DNA of 64,000 bases from Chlorocebus sabaeus. Its lineage: Eukaryota > Chordata > Mammalia > Primates > Cercopithecidae. Below the pieces are notes generated by a model. It ran no database searches. It worked only from the letters and a program-made list of their open reading frames with translations, and was not told the origin of the DNA. The number at the start of each line of letters is the position of its first letter. Within the stretch, counting starts at the first letter, position 1. Both the position numbers and the translations under genes were made by a program. Positions 46,051 to 57,300 of this stretch are shown here, one piece after another. Location of the stretch: the NCBI RefSeq assembly GCF_047675955.1, contig NC_132926.1, positions 12,033,326 to 12,097,325 of the forward strand. The letters run 5' to 3'.

Positions 46051-46689
46051 ACTATGACCTCTTCATCCTGGTACCCTAGTGTCTGGTACAAAGCCCAGGG
46101 CAGAAGAGGAGTAAGAAAGTTAACTGGAGGAATAAATAAGTGACATTTAGAAACACACAACCATGGCTTCTGAGTACACAGAGACGGAGTCATCAAGCCT
46201 ATTCAGCAGCTGGAGAGAACGATGTTCCCCACCTCCTTCCCTAAAAGACATCTTTCTTGGTCTCCTGACTGACAAGGGCAATCATTTTATGTAGTTGTGG
46301 AGGAAGGGAACTTGTGTCTGTGTACCTACTAAGTGCCAACCACCATGTCAGGCAAGTTCATCTCACAGAATAGTGAATGGACTCCACCCTCCTCAAGTCC
46401 CAACACAGTGCTGGCCGTGGAGAGCTTGTAGAGACTATGATAATCAGACAAAATTTCTCTGGTCCTGGAGTAACAGACGGACATGGAAGAAGGCAGAACT
46501 GGGCCCTAGGGGAAGGGATCAGAGAGAAGCTGCTAATGGAGCTTCCCATTCCAAGTCCTGTCTTCTGGGTCCCAGAGTCTCAGCTAACTGGCCATAGAGA
46601 CATCACAGCCCTGGAACTGATGAAGACATCACCTCCATGGCTGAGAGGCTGAGGGTTGGGCAGGAGGGCTGAGAGTAGATCCTGATCTC

Positions 46690-47245
46690 TTCTGTCCCCC
46701 CACCAACCATCACATCCTTCTCCTACCCCAAGACCTCCAGTGACCTCCCATTGCCATTCCAACAAAATCCGACATTCTTACTGGGACCCACAAAGCCCTG
46801 GGTGACCAGGTCCCAGTTGCCTCTCCAACCTCACATCTCTCCCGTCCCTCACTCCCTTCCAGCCCTTCTGGCCTTCTTGTTGCTCCTCACACAGGCCAAG
46901 CATGCTCCAGATGTAGAGCCTCTGCATTGCTTTTCCTCAGCCTGGAACATTCTATCCCTAGTCAAGCTGATTCACACTTTATTGAGGTCTTTGCTTAAAC
47001 ATCACGTCCACAGAGAGGTCTCTCCAATATGCATTAGAAAGGCACTCTGCCACTGTCTAGTCCTTCCCCAGTTTATCTTTACTCAGAGTAAGTGCCACTC
47101 CCTGCCTCTCTGTTATATATTTGTCAACCTAGTGTCTGTTCCTCTCCTAGCCTGCACGCTCCAACAGCAGGGACTTGGGCTGTGTTCCTCTACGCTATCC
47201 CCAGCGCCTAGGGTGGCACGCGCCTTTCAGTAGTGGCTCTGAAAG
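46690..47245 (+). repeat. L2 LINE 3' region
   Basis: Long L2 piece: 'acctccagtgacctcccatt', 'acaaagccctgggtgaccag', 'tttcctcagcctggaacatt', 'ttgaggtctttgcttaaaca', 'cctgcacgctccaacagcag'. A 160-codon frame over it (46751-47233) is residual L2 coding sequence or chance. Confidence 0.88.
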
Positions 47246-47258
47246 TGTATGTTAAAAG

Positions 47259-48150
47259 TGTAAACCAAAAGTAAAATTCTAAGCCCCACCAACTCACTGA
47301 ATGAAGCTTCGTCTCAGCCAAGGGGACCCAACGAAACCTGAAAAACTAGTTCAGACCATGACAAGCAGTCAGGGGAGCTGTTGGACATGCCTTATTATAC
47401 CCTCCTCCCTTTAGAGTTCAGACACACAACTGATCCATTAAACATCAAAATAGAGACACTAAGATGGACAGAAGAGACTCTCCGGAACAATAAGATACCA
47501 AATTCCAACCTGACTCTAGCATAGCATCACATGACAGACAGCAGGCCCTGAAATAAGCCGAAGTATTTTACCCCAAAATATATTTCTTTGACATCTTTTG
47601 AAATGACCCTACAAACTGTCCCTTGTGGGGAAATTTTACATTCTGTAGAGAATCTCTTTTCCTTTCTGGATCTTTTTCTGGTCCAGAAGAGATTGGGTGA
47701 GAAATACCTTTTCAGGGTCTGAAGAAGGAACATTTGGAATCTATTGCCTCTGGGGCAGCCACCAATGAGACTTCATCTACGTAATAAGAACCTTGGTCTC
47801 TACAACCCCTTGTCTTAACCCAGACACCATTTCTATTGGTTCCGAGTCTTTAGATAACTTAACTCTCAACCAATTGCCAACCAGGAAATCTTTGAATCCA
47901 CCCATGGCCTGTAAGCCATTCCCCATCCCTCAAGTTGTCCCACCTTTCTGGGCCCAACCAATGTATGCCTCACATGTATTGACTGATGTCTTCGGTCCTC
48001 CTCAAACATGTAAAACCAAGCTGTAGCCCAGCCACCTCAGACACATGTTCGCAGGACCTCTTGAGGCTGTGTCATGGGTTATGATCCATAACTTTGGCAA
48101 AATAGCTTCTGAATTGACTGACCTCTGTCTCAGATACTTTCTGTTTTCCA
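47259..48150 (+). mobile_element. Endogenous retroviral LTR, copy 1
   Basis: Starts TGTAAACCAAAAGTAAAATTC. It shares its full layout with the LTR at 58671-59509: 'cctgaaaaactagt', 'catcacatgacag', 'gcaggccctgaaa', 'tcttaacccagaca', 'ccaattgcca' and 'gaggctgtgtca' in order. It is old and non-coding. The family is not assigned, and the right edge is approximate. Confidence 0.82.
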
Positions 48151-48400
48151 AAGGAAAGAATGCCCACCTCCTCACTGTTGGACATTTGGCCCATCCCTCT
48201 CTTCAGGAAAGTAGGCTCCCTCCTGCCTTCTGTGTACTTTGGGCTCCAGATGTTCCAGTAGCCACACTCTGTTAAACAAATCCACCTGAACATGCTTGAA
48301 ATCTGGGTCTATTCAGGACCTTTCCTAGTTTAGAGCAATACTGAATCTGGATAATAAGGGTTTTGGAGCCTACAGGAGGAGAATTCAAAGCACGCTTTGA

Positions 48401-48570
48401 GGTAGGAATCATGATGGTTGCCTTGATAAACAACAGCTGCCAGAGGACACAGAAAGGTAAAGAGGGCTTAGAAAAGAGGAGAGGGAGGCTGGCCTCAAGT
48501 TATCGCAAAGAGTCACAGGGATTTTAGGAATACACGGGTCTAATATTTGACTTGAAGTTGTTTGTGTAAC
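48401..48570 (+). repeat. Unclassified repeat, copy A
   Basis: About 170 bases resemble 51500-51670 in the same orientation. Shared blocks include GGACACAGAAAG, GGCTTAG and the exact 30-base end around TCTAATATTTGACTTGAAGT. I cannot place it in a known family. Confidence 0.85.
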
Positions 48571-49610
48571 CATTCATTAGGTATGTGCACATAACCCAGT
48601 TATTCCAACCCATTAAGTCTTTATTTCCTTACCTTTAAAATGCAGCTAAGACCCCCTACCTAGTGGAACTGATGCCTGCATTGAACAGGGGGGTGACCAA
48701 CTGTCCTGGTTTTCTTAGGGCTAATGGGTTTCCAGGACACAGGATATTTTGTGCTAAACAGAGACAATCCTGGGGCACCTTGAGGATAGCACAGAAAAGC
48801 CCTTGAACAGAGCACCAGACTCTCCTAACAACAATAGTAATGCCAACGGAGAGCCTGCATTATTTTAGCCAAAGTTCTATACCGCTTTCAGATTTGTGGT
48901 CACTTGCATTTTACATTTTACAACATGCATTGTCTCAAATGACCCCTAATCCTTTGTGGCACTAAGGTCTGGTGATAGAAACAGTAAAGGGGTAATTAGT
49001 CACGGGGGCCCAGTCCCTTTGACTTTTATGTTTTCTTCCCCTGTGCCCCCACCTGTCTGGGTCTTGTCCCCAGAGATCCATTTATGGAGAATATAAGAGC
49101 TGACCCTGCTGTTCACAGCCAGACAACAGACCATCCCCTAACACCTTCAAGGCTACCCACGAAGAAAGGGTGAAGAAAGGCCTCATGATGAGGTCAAACC
49201 ACAGGCAGCACCGGGCCTGTGTCACAGCAATCCCTCCAGAAATTCACCCAGAGCCGGTGACGGAGGGAACTTGGAGAGGAAGTATTTGTTGGTTAAGTAA
49301 GAGTCCCTTTAAATATTCATCTCCATTTTGGTAATTACTTCAGTGCCTGGATGGGCCGGCAGAGTCCTGGGCGGCTAATGGGCGGACTGGAGATGATGGC
49401 AAGTTTGCCCTGGGTCCCAGAGTGGGGTGCTGAGTAGGCGGTGTTTCCCACACTCTGGTGTAATGCTCACTGCAGATCCGAGAAAACCACCCTTGTCATT
49501 GTGCCCAGGGCCTCAGATGACGGAATCAACTCAGTGGAATTCTAGCCCAGTGCCAAGCTGGAGCGTTCTGGGAAGGGCAAGAGGCAACAGGCACTCCAGA
49601 TGAGAATCCA
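48571..49610. other. Intergenic block, repeat-poor
   Basis: A MIR-like start at 48840-48960 is followed by unique sequence. 49080-49600 has no recognised repeat and holds AT-rich homeodomain-like motifs near 49310-49345. Confidence 0.4.
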
Positions 49611-49888
49611 GGCTTTGGGGTGACTTTACTTCGTTTTTCTCCATCCAGCCTGCAAGCTCGCTCATCACAGAGGAGGCTTCCCTGGCTCCTTTTATGCACA
49701 CGCCTGCTGCACCACCCCGTCCAGGTTATCTCCCTGCCTGAAGAATGCCAACATCCTCATGTTCCTGTGAGCAAAGAAAAGTCACGCCCCTTCACCTGTA
49801 CAAGTCTCAATTTCTTTGTCTGTGATGCGGTTGGAAAAAGAGTTTCCAGGTTGTATATATCCAGCTGAAGTACAAATTAAATAACGTA

Positions 49889-50263
49889 CAGTCTCCCACC
49901 ACGTAATGACATTTCAGCCAACGGTTGACCTCATAGATGAAGGTGGTCCCATAAGACTATACTACTGTATTTTCACTGTACCTTCTGTATGTTTAGACAG
50001 ACAAATTTAGATAGACTTACATTTGTGTTTAGATAGACAAATACTCACCGTTGTGTTACAACCGCCCGCAGTATTCAGGACAGTCCCATGCTGTGCAGGT
50101 TTGTAGCGTAGGAGCAACAGGCTGTACCGGAGAGCCCAGGTGTGTCGTAGAACATGCCATCTAGGTTTGTGTACGTGCACTCTGTGGATGTTCGCACAAC
50201 AGCGGATTCACCTAAGGACGCATTTCTGAGAACGCATCCCTGCCGTTAAGTGATACACGACTG
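49889..50263. mobile_element. Tigger/mariner-type DNA transposon fossil, TA-flanked
   Basis: Starts CAGTC and ends GACTG, with TA on both sides (49887-49888 and 50264-50265), as expected for TA-targeting transposons. Inner phrases 'gtggtcccataagactatac', 'tgctgtgcaggtttgtagcg' and 'cacctaaggacgcatttctg' fit a known primate MITE of this superfamily. No transposase ORF remains. Confidence 0.85.
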
Positions 50264-50324
50264 TATGAGAATTTCATTCCTAATTGTAAATTGTTACACG
50301 AGCATGCGGTGGTATACTGAGTGA

Positions 50325-50545
50325 GAGGCAGTGCCTTGTGGTGGTGAAGAGCCCAGTTTCTATACCTTCCAGCTATGTGATTTTACACAAACTGAACTTC
50401 ATAAGCCTCAGTTTCCCCATCTGTAAAATGGGGATACTAATGTCACCTACATCATATGATTACTATAGTTAATGAGAAATGTGTATCAGGACCCGGCATG
50501 TAATAAGGGCTCAGACCACTGTAGCTGTCATCATTGTTGCTATTG
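50325..50545 (+). repeat. MIR SINE
   Basis: 'ttccagctatgtgattttac', 'cataagcctcagtttcccca', 'tctgtaaaatggggatacta' and 'tcaggacccggcatgtaata' follow MIR closely. Confidence 0.92.
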
Positions 50546-50972
50546 TCATAATGGTGATCATGGATCCTGCTAGAGGCATGAAGGAACAGAGACCCGTGAC
50601 AAGCCCCTCCAGGGGTTTCTATCCCAGAATCACCAGGAGTCTGGCATTCTTGCCCACAGCTCTCCTCCCAACATCCTTCTATCTCTGTTCCTGGAAGCGA
50701 GTCTGGGAGTTGGATGTCCTTGGACTATAGAGCTTCCCTCCGGGAGGGCAGAGGACTGGACACAGTGGACTTGAGGGGTTCCCAGGCTTCTTTGCATCTG
50801 TGGCTTCAGCTCAGGTTGGGAAGGGTATGGGTTGTGTTTCTCCAAAGTGTCAATAAAGGACTTAATCACAGGACAAACCTTTATTAAGATCCTGCCATGT
50901 CGATGGAAAAATGCTTGAGGTTGGCTCCATGCCTTCCATCAGGGAGCTTAAGCCTTCAAAATGGCTGTGAGG

Positions 50973-51273
50973 GGCCGGGTGCAGTGGCCCACGCCTAGCA
51001 CTTTGGGAGGCAGAGGCAGATGGATCACCTGAGGTCAAGAGTTTGAGACCAGCGTGGCCAACATGGTGAAACCATGTCTCTACTAAAAATACAAAACTTA
51101 TCCGGTCATGGTGGTGGGTGCCTGTAATCCCAGTTACTTGGGAGGCTGAAGCAGGAGAATCACTTGAACCCAGGAGGCAGAGGTGGCAGTGAGCTGAGAT
51201 TGTGTTACTGTACTCCAGCCTAAGCAACAGAGCAAAAACTCTGTCTCAAAACAACAACAACAACAACAACAAC
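50973..51273 (+). repeat. Alu SINE (AluS-like) with TSD
   Basis: GGCCGGGTGCAGTGGCCCAC through a (CAA)n tail, with a small deletion removing 'tgtaatcccag' near the left. Flanks AAAATGGCTGTGAGG (50958-50972) and AAAATGGCTGCGAGG (51274-51288) form the target-site duplication. Confidence 0.96.
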
Positions 51274-51499
51274 AAAATGGCTGCGAGGTAGAACAATGAG
51301 AGGCATTGGAACCCCTCTCTAAAGCCCCCCACGGTACCCCCTGCAGCAGTGTCTGTCCCTTCTAGTTCTCGCTCTTTCCTATCTCTTACCCGTATGGGAG
51401 GAAGGTCCAGAGATAAACAAAAATGTTGTCAGGACAAAGAAATTACTCTCTCAACAGCTGGCACCTGTCTTCCTCTTCTGGAAGGAATTGTGTTTGTTG

Positions 51500-51670
51500 A
51501 GGGACGGATCATACCGGTCACCTCGATAAACAGCAGCTGTCGGAGGACACAGAAAGAGGAAGAAGGCTTAGGAAAGAGGAGAGAGAGACTGGCCTCCAGT
51601 TATTGAAAAGAGCCAAAGGGCTTTTAACAATTTGCAGGTCTAATATTTGACTTGAAGTTGTTAGTGTGGC
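51500..51670 (+). repeat. Unclassified repeat, copy B
   Basis: Second copy of the 48401-48570 segment, about 3.1 kb away in direct orientation. Identity is about 80 percent by eye and strongest at the right end. Confidence 0.85.
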
Positions 51671-53470
51671 TAACCCCAGTGTCTCCTCAGACCTCCTGTG
51701 AAGTCAGCTACACACAAGAGACTGGTCAGGTTTTTAGAAGTGAAAATTCGGGGGGAGAGATTGAATGAAAATTCAGATGCTTTTGATGCAGAATGGACCA
51801 GTACACAAAAGAAGCCAGTCAACTAAGCTGGCCTAGTTCAGGGAAGCAGGCACTCAGGGCCCCAGGTGACTGGGGAAACCCCACTCTACCCATACTACCA
51901 CCTGCCTACACACACACACACACACCCCTACACAATAGCAGATAAATCAGCAAAAGAAGGGGTCCACTACTTGGTGTGAGGACACTCTGGCAAAGTCCAC
52001 TTGAGTTTTATAGGATAAGGCATCTTAGCTGACTTCTGGATTTTAACATCAACTTGCACACTAAACTGTCCAAAGTGCTTTCCCATATCTTCCTCCCTTT
52101 TAATCCCTGCAATTTTAGTTTCCATTTTCAGACAAGGAGACTGCAGCCCTGAGAGGTCACACTGCTGGCTCACAGCGACCGGGGCCAGGGTCTGCTCCCC
52201 ACTGCTGTGGGAATCTTTGCTGACTCAGCAGAGCTCAAGCATCTGGTTGCAATAGTTTTCGGATCGTTAGGATGCTAAGTAGCTCCAAAAATACTTGGGG
52301 TGATTTCTAGGAGGCAAAGCTAAGTCTGGAAATGGGGCTCAATCTCTGTCATGACCCGCCCCTCACCCCCAAGCAAGGCAGGGGCTGGGACAAACCCAAC
52401 CCAAGGCCCAGCAAGGGGAGCAGAGTGTGTGCGCTTGGTCTGGCAGCGCAAGGATGGGAAGGAGGCTGCCTCTGGCAGGGAACTCTGCAGGGGACCACAT
52501 GAGCCCACACCCCAGACAGCTGCATGTGTACAGATGGGGGGATTTTGGGTTCAGAGCCAAGGACCTCAGAAGAGTGAGCATTTCAAAAGATCTCTGCTGG
52601 GGAGCCGGGACTGCCCTTGGGACCCACAGAAATGGTCTACTTTTGACCAGGACTCACTCAATCCCACCGCCTCTTTCTTAATGGGGAGAGAGTCCTGCAG
52701 AGGTCACTCTGTACCTAGGTTGGAAGCGTTTTCTGTGCTGCCCCCACTGCCTCACTAGAGGGAGCTCAAGCTCCCGCTTCTACCATAAGCCCACCTGGCC
52801 AGGTGAGGTCTCCCTTCTGCCCCAGAGAGGATGTGGGTCAGCGGGCTTGGCAGAGGCAGCTCTCCCTCCCAGTGATGGGGAGGTCTCAGTGAACTTTGGG
52901 AAATGTCTTCAGGAATCACAGGCAGCAAAGGCTAGATTTGACTATAAAATGAGTGCTGTTTCTACTCACAGTTTGCAAGACTCTGCAAGCCTCACTCTGA
53001 ACCTGATGGTCTGTATCCCACCCTCAACCTGCTCCCCGATCCCCAGGTTCAGAGTTCTTCTCAGCAAGTCCTACTAAATACAGAGACCAGAGACCCAGAC
53101 ACAGGGATGGCAGTGGGGAGAGGCAGAGGGTGTTCAACTGGGCCAAGGTCACCATAAGAAATATCCCCCTCTGGATAACCAGGATTTATTTCTGGACATT
53201 TCATACTATTCTGGCCTCCAACCCTCTGCTAGATTCCTTCTGCCCAGCCATGTGCTCAAGAACGATGATAAGAACCCTCTCCCCTCAAGGAGGCAGTATG
53301 AGTGGTGTTGAGACCTAATCTCCCCCAACTGGATGTGATGGTCATGAGACCAGAAACCTTGTCTATCTTGCGTACCACAAAACCCTCAATGCCTAGAATA
53401 GAGCCTGGCACACCGAGAGCATTAAATATTTTATGAGTAAACTAATGGCTCCGACCCTTTCTGCTTCTTT
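51671..53470. other. Intergenic block with a short (CA)n run
   Basis: No gene seen. A (CA)9 run lies at 51908-51926, and a MIR-like relic at about 52080-52180. The open frames over 52351-52758 look accidental. Confidence 0.45.
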
Positions 53471-53474
53471 AACC

Positions 53475-53840
53475 TTGGACCAGTAACCTCATCTCTTTGA
53501 GTCTCAATTCTTTCCCCTGTAAAATGGGACAAAAAAAAAGCTTACTAGACATGGCTGTGATGAGGATTACATGAGAAAATCAGCTAAGGCACCCAGCACA
53601 GCACTTAGTTAGAAGTAAGCCTCAACAATAACAACTAAAATCTCACTAGCAATTCATCTGCGTTGGGGTGGGAGTGAGAGAACATGTGCATATAATCTCA
53701 TATAATCCTTCCAGGAGTGCAGTTCTATTATTATCTTATTTTTACAGTTGAGGACACTGAAGCACAGCAAAGTTCAGTGATGAGTTCCAAGTCGTTTTGC
53801 TGGTAAGTGGCAGTGGAACACGATTTTTAAGCTCAGGCCA
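53475..53840 (+). repeat. Two MIR-type fragments
   Basis: First piece (about 53475-53640): 'ccttggaccagtaacctcat', 'ctgtaaaatgggacaaaaaa'. Second (about 53690-53840): 'cagttgaggacactgaagca', 'gctggtaagtggcagtggaa'. Confidence 0.75.
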
Positions 53841-54930
53841 TCTGACTCTGCGGCTTTGCTTTTACGCTCAGAAACTGCTTGCTTAGTAGAGTCTTCTTGG
53901 ATCTGATACTCTGCAAATGACAATGCACGGTTTTGGTTGTCTCATGCAGAGAACAAGGCAAATCTCCAAACACCCGTTCTGTATCTGACAACTGCTTTTG
54001 GCGTCTTTGATCCCAAGCACCCAAGAGGTGAGTTGCGCAAGGATCCAATGACCAATGGTCAGCTGTCCGACACGCTGTGGTGTAGAAGCAGGATGGGGTC
54101 AAGGGGTGTGCAGTCCACATCGGGGGCTCTCAGCCTGCAGAGCCCCCTCAGTAGCATCCGGTTCTCTGGTCAAGTAAAATATCAGTGCCCCTCCTCTTCC
54201 GTTTTACAGAAGAGGAAACTAAGGCTCAGAGAGACAGTGGCTTGCGTCTTTAATGAGCACCCTGTGCCATTCTGTGCCATAACTCTCCCATCTTTGTTAA
54301 TTAAAAAACAAAAGGAAAAACTAAAGATCTACCACATAGGCCTATACTCTAGGGTGATCTGTTTACTGGGAAAAGAGGGGACAGCCAGCCCTGTTTCAGC
54401 TTTTCAAGAAATAGGAAAATGCCAAAGAAACATCAGTCTCCCACCCATGGCTGATTCCCCATTCCTCCTGCCTTCCAGCATTAGGGAACCACCCCTGTGG
54501 TCTGTCCTCTAAGGAGAGTGCTGAGTTGGCTCTGAGGCAGCACCTAACCCTGCAGAGAACACAAAGCCTGGGAAAAGGGAAGGAGTGCAGACTCTGAGCT
54601 CCTCCCTGCGTCCTCACTTCTCTACCTCCCTTCCTTTCCACTGGAAAAAAAGAAAATTGCCAAGTAATTGCTCCTCAACAACCCCTGCTGGTCCTCAGTC
54701 ATTTCTTTCTTGCTGAGATTATAATTAGGGATCAGTAAATTTAAATGGGAAATCCATGAGCAGCACAGAGCCTTCATTTGTCAACTGCTGTTTCTTGTAC
54801 CCTGCAAATGGTGCTCATATTCAGCTGTGGGCAGCGGTGACGAGGTGAGGTCGCCAAGTCAGGAGGGGTTGTTAAGTCAGAGAGCACAGCCCCTTGACTC
54901 TTGGCAAGGGTACAGGAGCACCAGCAACAC
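53841..54930. other. Intergenic block, nothing recognised
   Basis: The 191-codon frame at 53937-54512 has no family resemblance I can see. It spans a MIR-like piece near 54190-54250 and is probably chance. Confidence 0.4.
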
Positions 54931-54934
54931 GGAT

Positions 54935-55145
54935 AAGCATTTACTCTGTGCCAGAGCCTGGGCCAGGTACTTTCTAAACCTGATTTTACCACATCTACAC
55001 TTGGAGGTAAGCGCTAGTTTTATTCCCATTTTATAGAAAAGGATACTAAGGCCCAGAATGACAGTGACTTGCCCCAGGCCACACAGTGGGGACTTGAAGC
55101 CCCATGTGACTGAGCTCTAAGCCTCTATCTTTTATCCTAAAATCT
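54935..55145 (+). repeat. MIR SINE
   Basis: 'gcatttactctgtgccagag', 'cccattttatagaaaaggat', 'gacttgccccaggccacaca' follow MIR. Confidence 0.85.
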
Positions 55146-55369
55146 GACTGCTTTCCCAATGGAGTGGAGGTCTAGGTCCTAGACCTGAATAAATTCCAGG
55201 TTTTTGTCTCTTTTCCTTCCCCACTAATATCCGGATGCAGCCACACCTGGCTTGGGCCTGTCTTCTCCCTCACGTGCCCGGGATGCGCAGGTCAAGGCAA
55301 GTCTGGTAGGGGTGGGAGAGAGGAAGAGAATCCTGCCCTTCCTCTTTGCTGTGGCTTCTCCCTGGACTA

Positions 55370-55525
55370 ATAAGATTGCCCTCTTACACTGGGTCTTCAC
55401 AACATGCTCTCTGGGCAGGTAGGACCCACAACATCCCCTGTATTTTAGAGAGGAGGAAACAGAGGCCTCAGAGAGATGAAGTGACTTCACCAGAGGTTCC
55501 TCGGCAAACTATTGGCCGAGAGAGT
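55370..55525 (+). repeat. MIR fragment
   Basis: 'agagaggaggaaacagaggc', 'ctcagagagatgaagtgact' fit MIR. Confidence 0.65.
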
Positions 55526-55859
55526 CAGGACTCGGGTGCGGGAACTCTTGACACCCTTACTCCCACCTGTACGGCTGGGCTCCCTCTGCAGGGAACAGGT
55601 CTATGGAAATGGAAAACCAAAACATCAACAGGTGGGAGGAGATGAAGCAAAAGTGTTTTGGGCACCTATGTGACTGCTAAAGCAAAAAGGCTTTGGAGTC
55701 CCTCTGGCAGTATTAAGTTTTGTCTTGGCTTTTCTAAGTATCATTTAAAGAGGGAGGCTGTTTATGGTCCTCACCTGGTGGGGAAGATGTGAGGACCCAT
55801 CAGGATCATAAATGTAAAATGAGGACCCAGTGCACTGTTCAATACATGTGAGTTATGAG

Positions 55860-56110
55860 CAGTTGTCATTGATAGTTGTGTTACTTGATAGCATACTGAT
55901 ATCATGAGAGAGTCTTATAATAACATTGTGAGATATTGGTATGTGCATGTTCCAGATGCGAAAACCGAGGCTCAGAGAGAAGAAACCTGGTTCAGACACA
56001 CATCTTGTAAGTGGCAGATCCAGGTTTCAAGGGTTCTGAGTGGCACCCAGACAGATCAATCCATAACCCGGGTCTCCAGGACAAGCTTCAGTGCCTTGAC
56101 CACTGCACCT
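55860..56110 (+). repeat. MIR SINE
   Basis: 'catgttccagatgcgaaaac', 'cgaggctcagagagaagaaa', 'gtaagtggcagatccaggtt' follow MIR. Confidence 0.75.
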
Positions 56111-56302
56111 CTCAATCATCATGCACCCAGAAAAGTGCACAAGCTACAAGAAATCCTTCGGGTCAAGGACAAAGGCCCAGTGAAGTGACTCTCATTTTTC
56201 TGGAATCTTCTTCTGTCGCCAGTCACTTGCTGCTGGGGCTCTTTTAGCGAGTGGTAAATAAAGAAAAATCCCTAAAAATAAAGCGTAATAAAAAAACTTT
56301 CT

Positions 56303-56619
56303 ATTTTATTTTATTATTTTATTTTTTATTTTTATTTTTGGAGACAGAGTCTCACTGTCACCCAGGTTGGAGTGCAATGGCACAGTCTCAGCTCACTGCA
56401 TCCTCCGCCTCCTGGGTTCAAGCGATTCTCCTGCTTCAGCCTGTAGAGTAGCTGGGATTACAGGCGCGCGCCACCATGACTAGCTAAGTTTTGTATTTTT
56501 AGTAGAGACAGGGTTTCACCATGTTGGCCAGGCTGGTGTCGAACTCCTTCTCAGATGATCTGTCAGTGTCAGCCTCCCAGAGTGCTGGGATTACAGGTGT
56601 GAGTTACCACACCCAGCCT
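56303..56619 (-). repeat. Alu SINE, reverse orientation
   Basis: A T/A-rich (TTTTA)n tail complement at 56303-56338, then GGAGACAGAGTCTCACTGTC through 'gagttaccacacccagcc'. Confidence 0.95.
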
Positions 56620-56696
56620 AATGAAGAAATTTTAAACCTCTGCCCATCTCTTCAAATCTAATTTGTAAGTTTTAAAACAAGTTCATGAGCTGTCGG

Positions 56697-56825
56697 ATTT
56701 CTTTCTTTTTCCTTTTTCTTTCAATATTTGCTGTCTCTCCAGTCTCTCTTTGTCTCTCTCTGTCTCTCTGTCTTGCTCTTCTTCCCTCTTTCTCTTTGTC
56801 TTCTGTCTCTGTTTTCTGGTTTAGG
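56697..56825. repeat. (TCTC)n / polypyrimidine low-complexity tract
   Basis: Mostly C/T with interspersed TGTCTCTC units. Confidence 0.75.
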
Positions 56826-57144
56826 AATATCTTAGTAAATTAACACCTAGAATCTGGAGGAGCTATAGACCTCTCCTTCCTGCCTCCCCTCCCGAAACTT
56901 TCCACTCTGAGCTTAGTGGCTGCCTGAGCCCAACCCCGGCTCAGCACTTCAGTGAGTGCAGCACCGTTATGTATCACTGTAATTTTCCCCAGCCTCAGAA
57001 ACTCACAGCTAAGCCTCTCATGGTCCTAAATGTAAGTGAACATTGTCCCTAGCTGGGAAGGCCAGAATCATAAATTGACTGTGTTTCTGCAAAGCAAAAC
57101 TTTTTAATCAGAAAGATGTACACTCTTTATCTTCTCGGCTGGAG

Positions 57145-57300
57145 GCATAGAGAGATTTAAAAAAGAAAAAAAAAGGCATAGAGAGACAAAAAAAAAAAGA
57201 AAAAAGAAAACAAAAATGAGGGGAGAGAGAGAATAAGCAGAAGGCAAGAGAGACAGAGGGTGATTGAAGGAAAAGAGGGGCTGCAGAGAGACCCACAAGA
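57145..57300. repeat. Polypurine (A-rich/GA-rich) tract with internal duplication
   Basis: 'aggcatagagaga' followed by an A-rich run occurs twice (57145 and 57174), then a GA-rich stretch to 57300. Nearly all purines on the + strand. Confidence 0.75.

Noticed and set aside
52749..52768. CTCF-like motif (CTCACTAGAGGGAG)
   Set aside because: Two mismatches from the core consensus at strongly preferred positions. A motif score would be needed before listing it.
53937..54512. 191-codon open frame on the + strand
   Set aside because: It reads through MIR-like sequence and has no recognisable domain. Its length alone is not significant in 64 kb.
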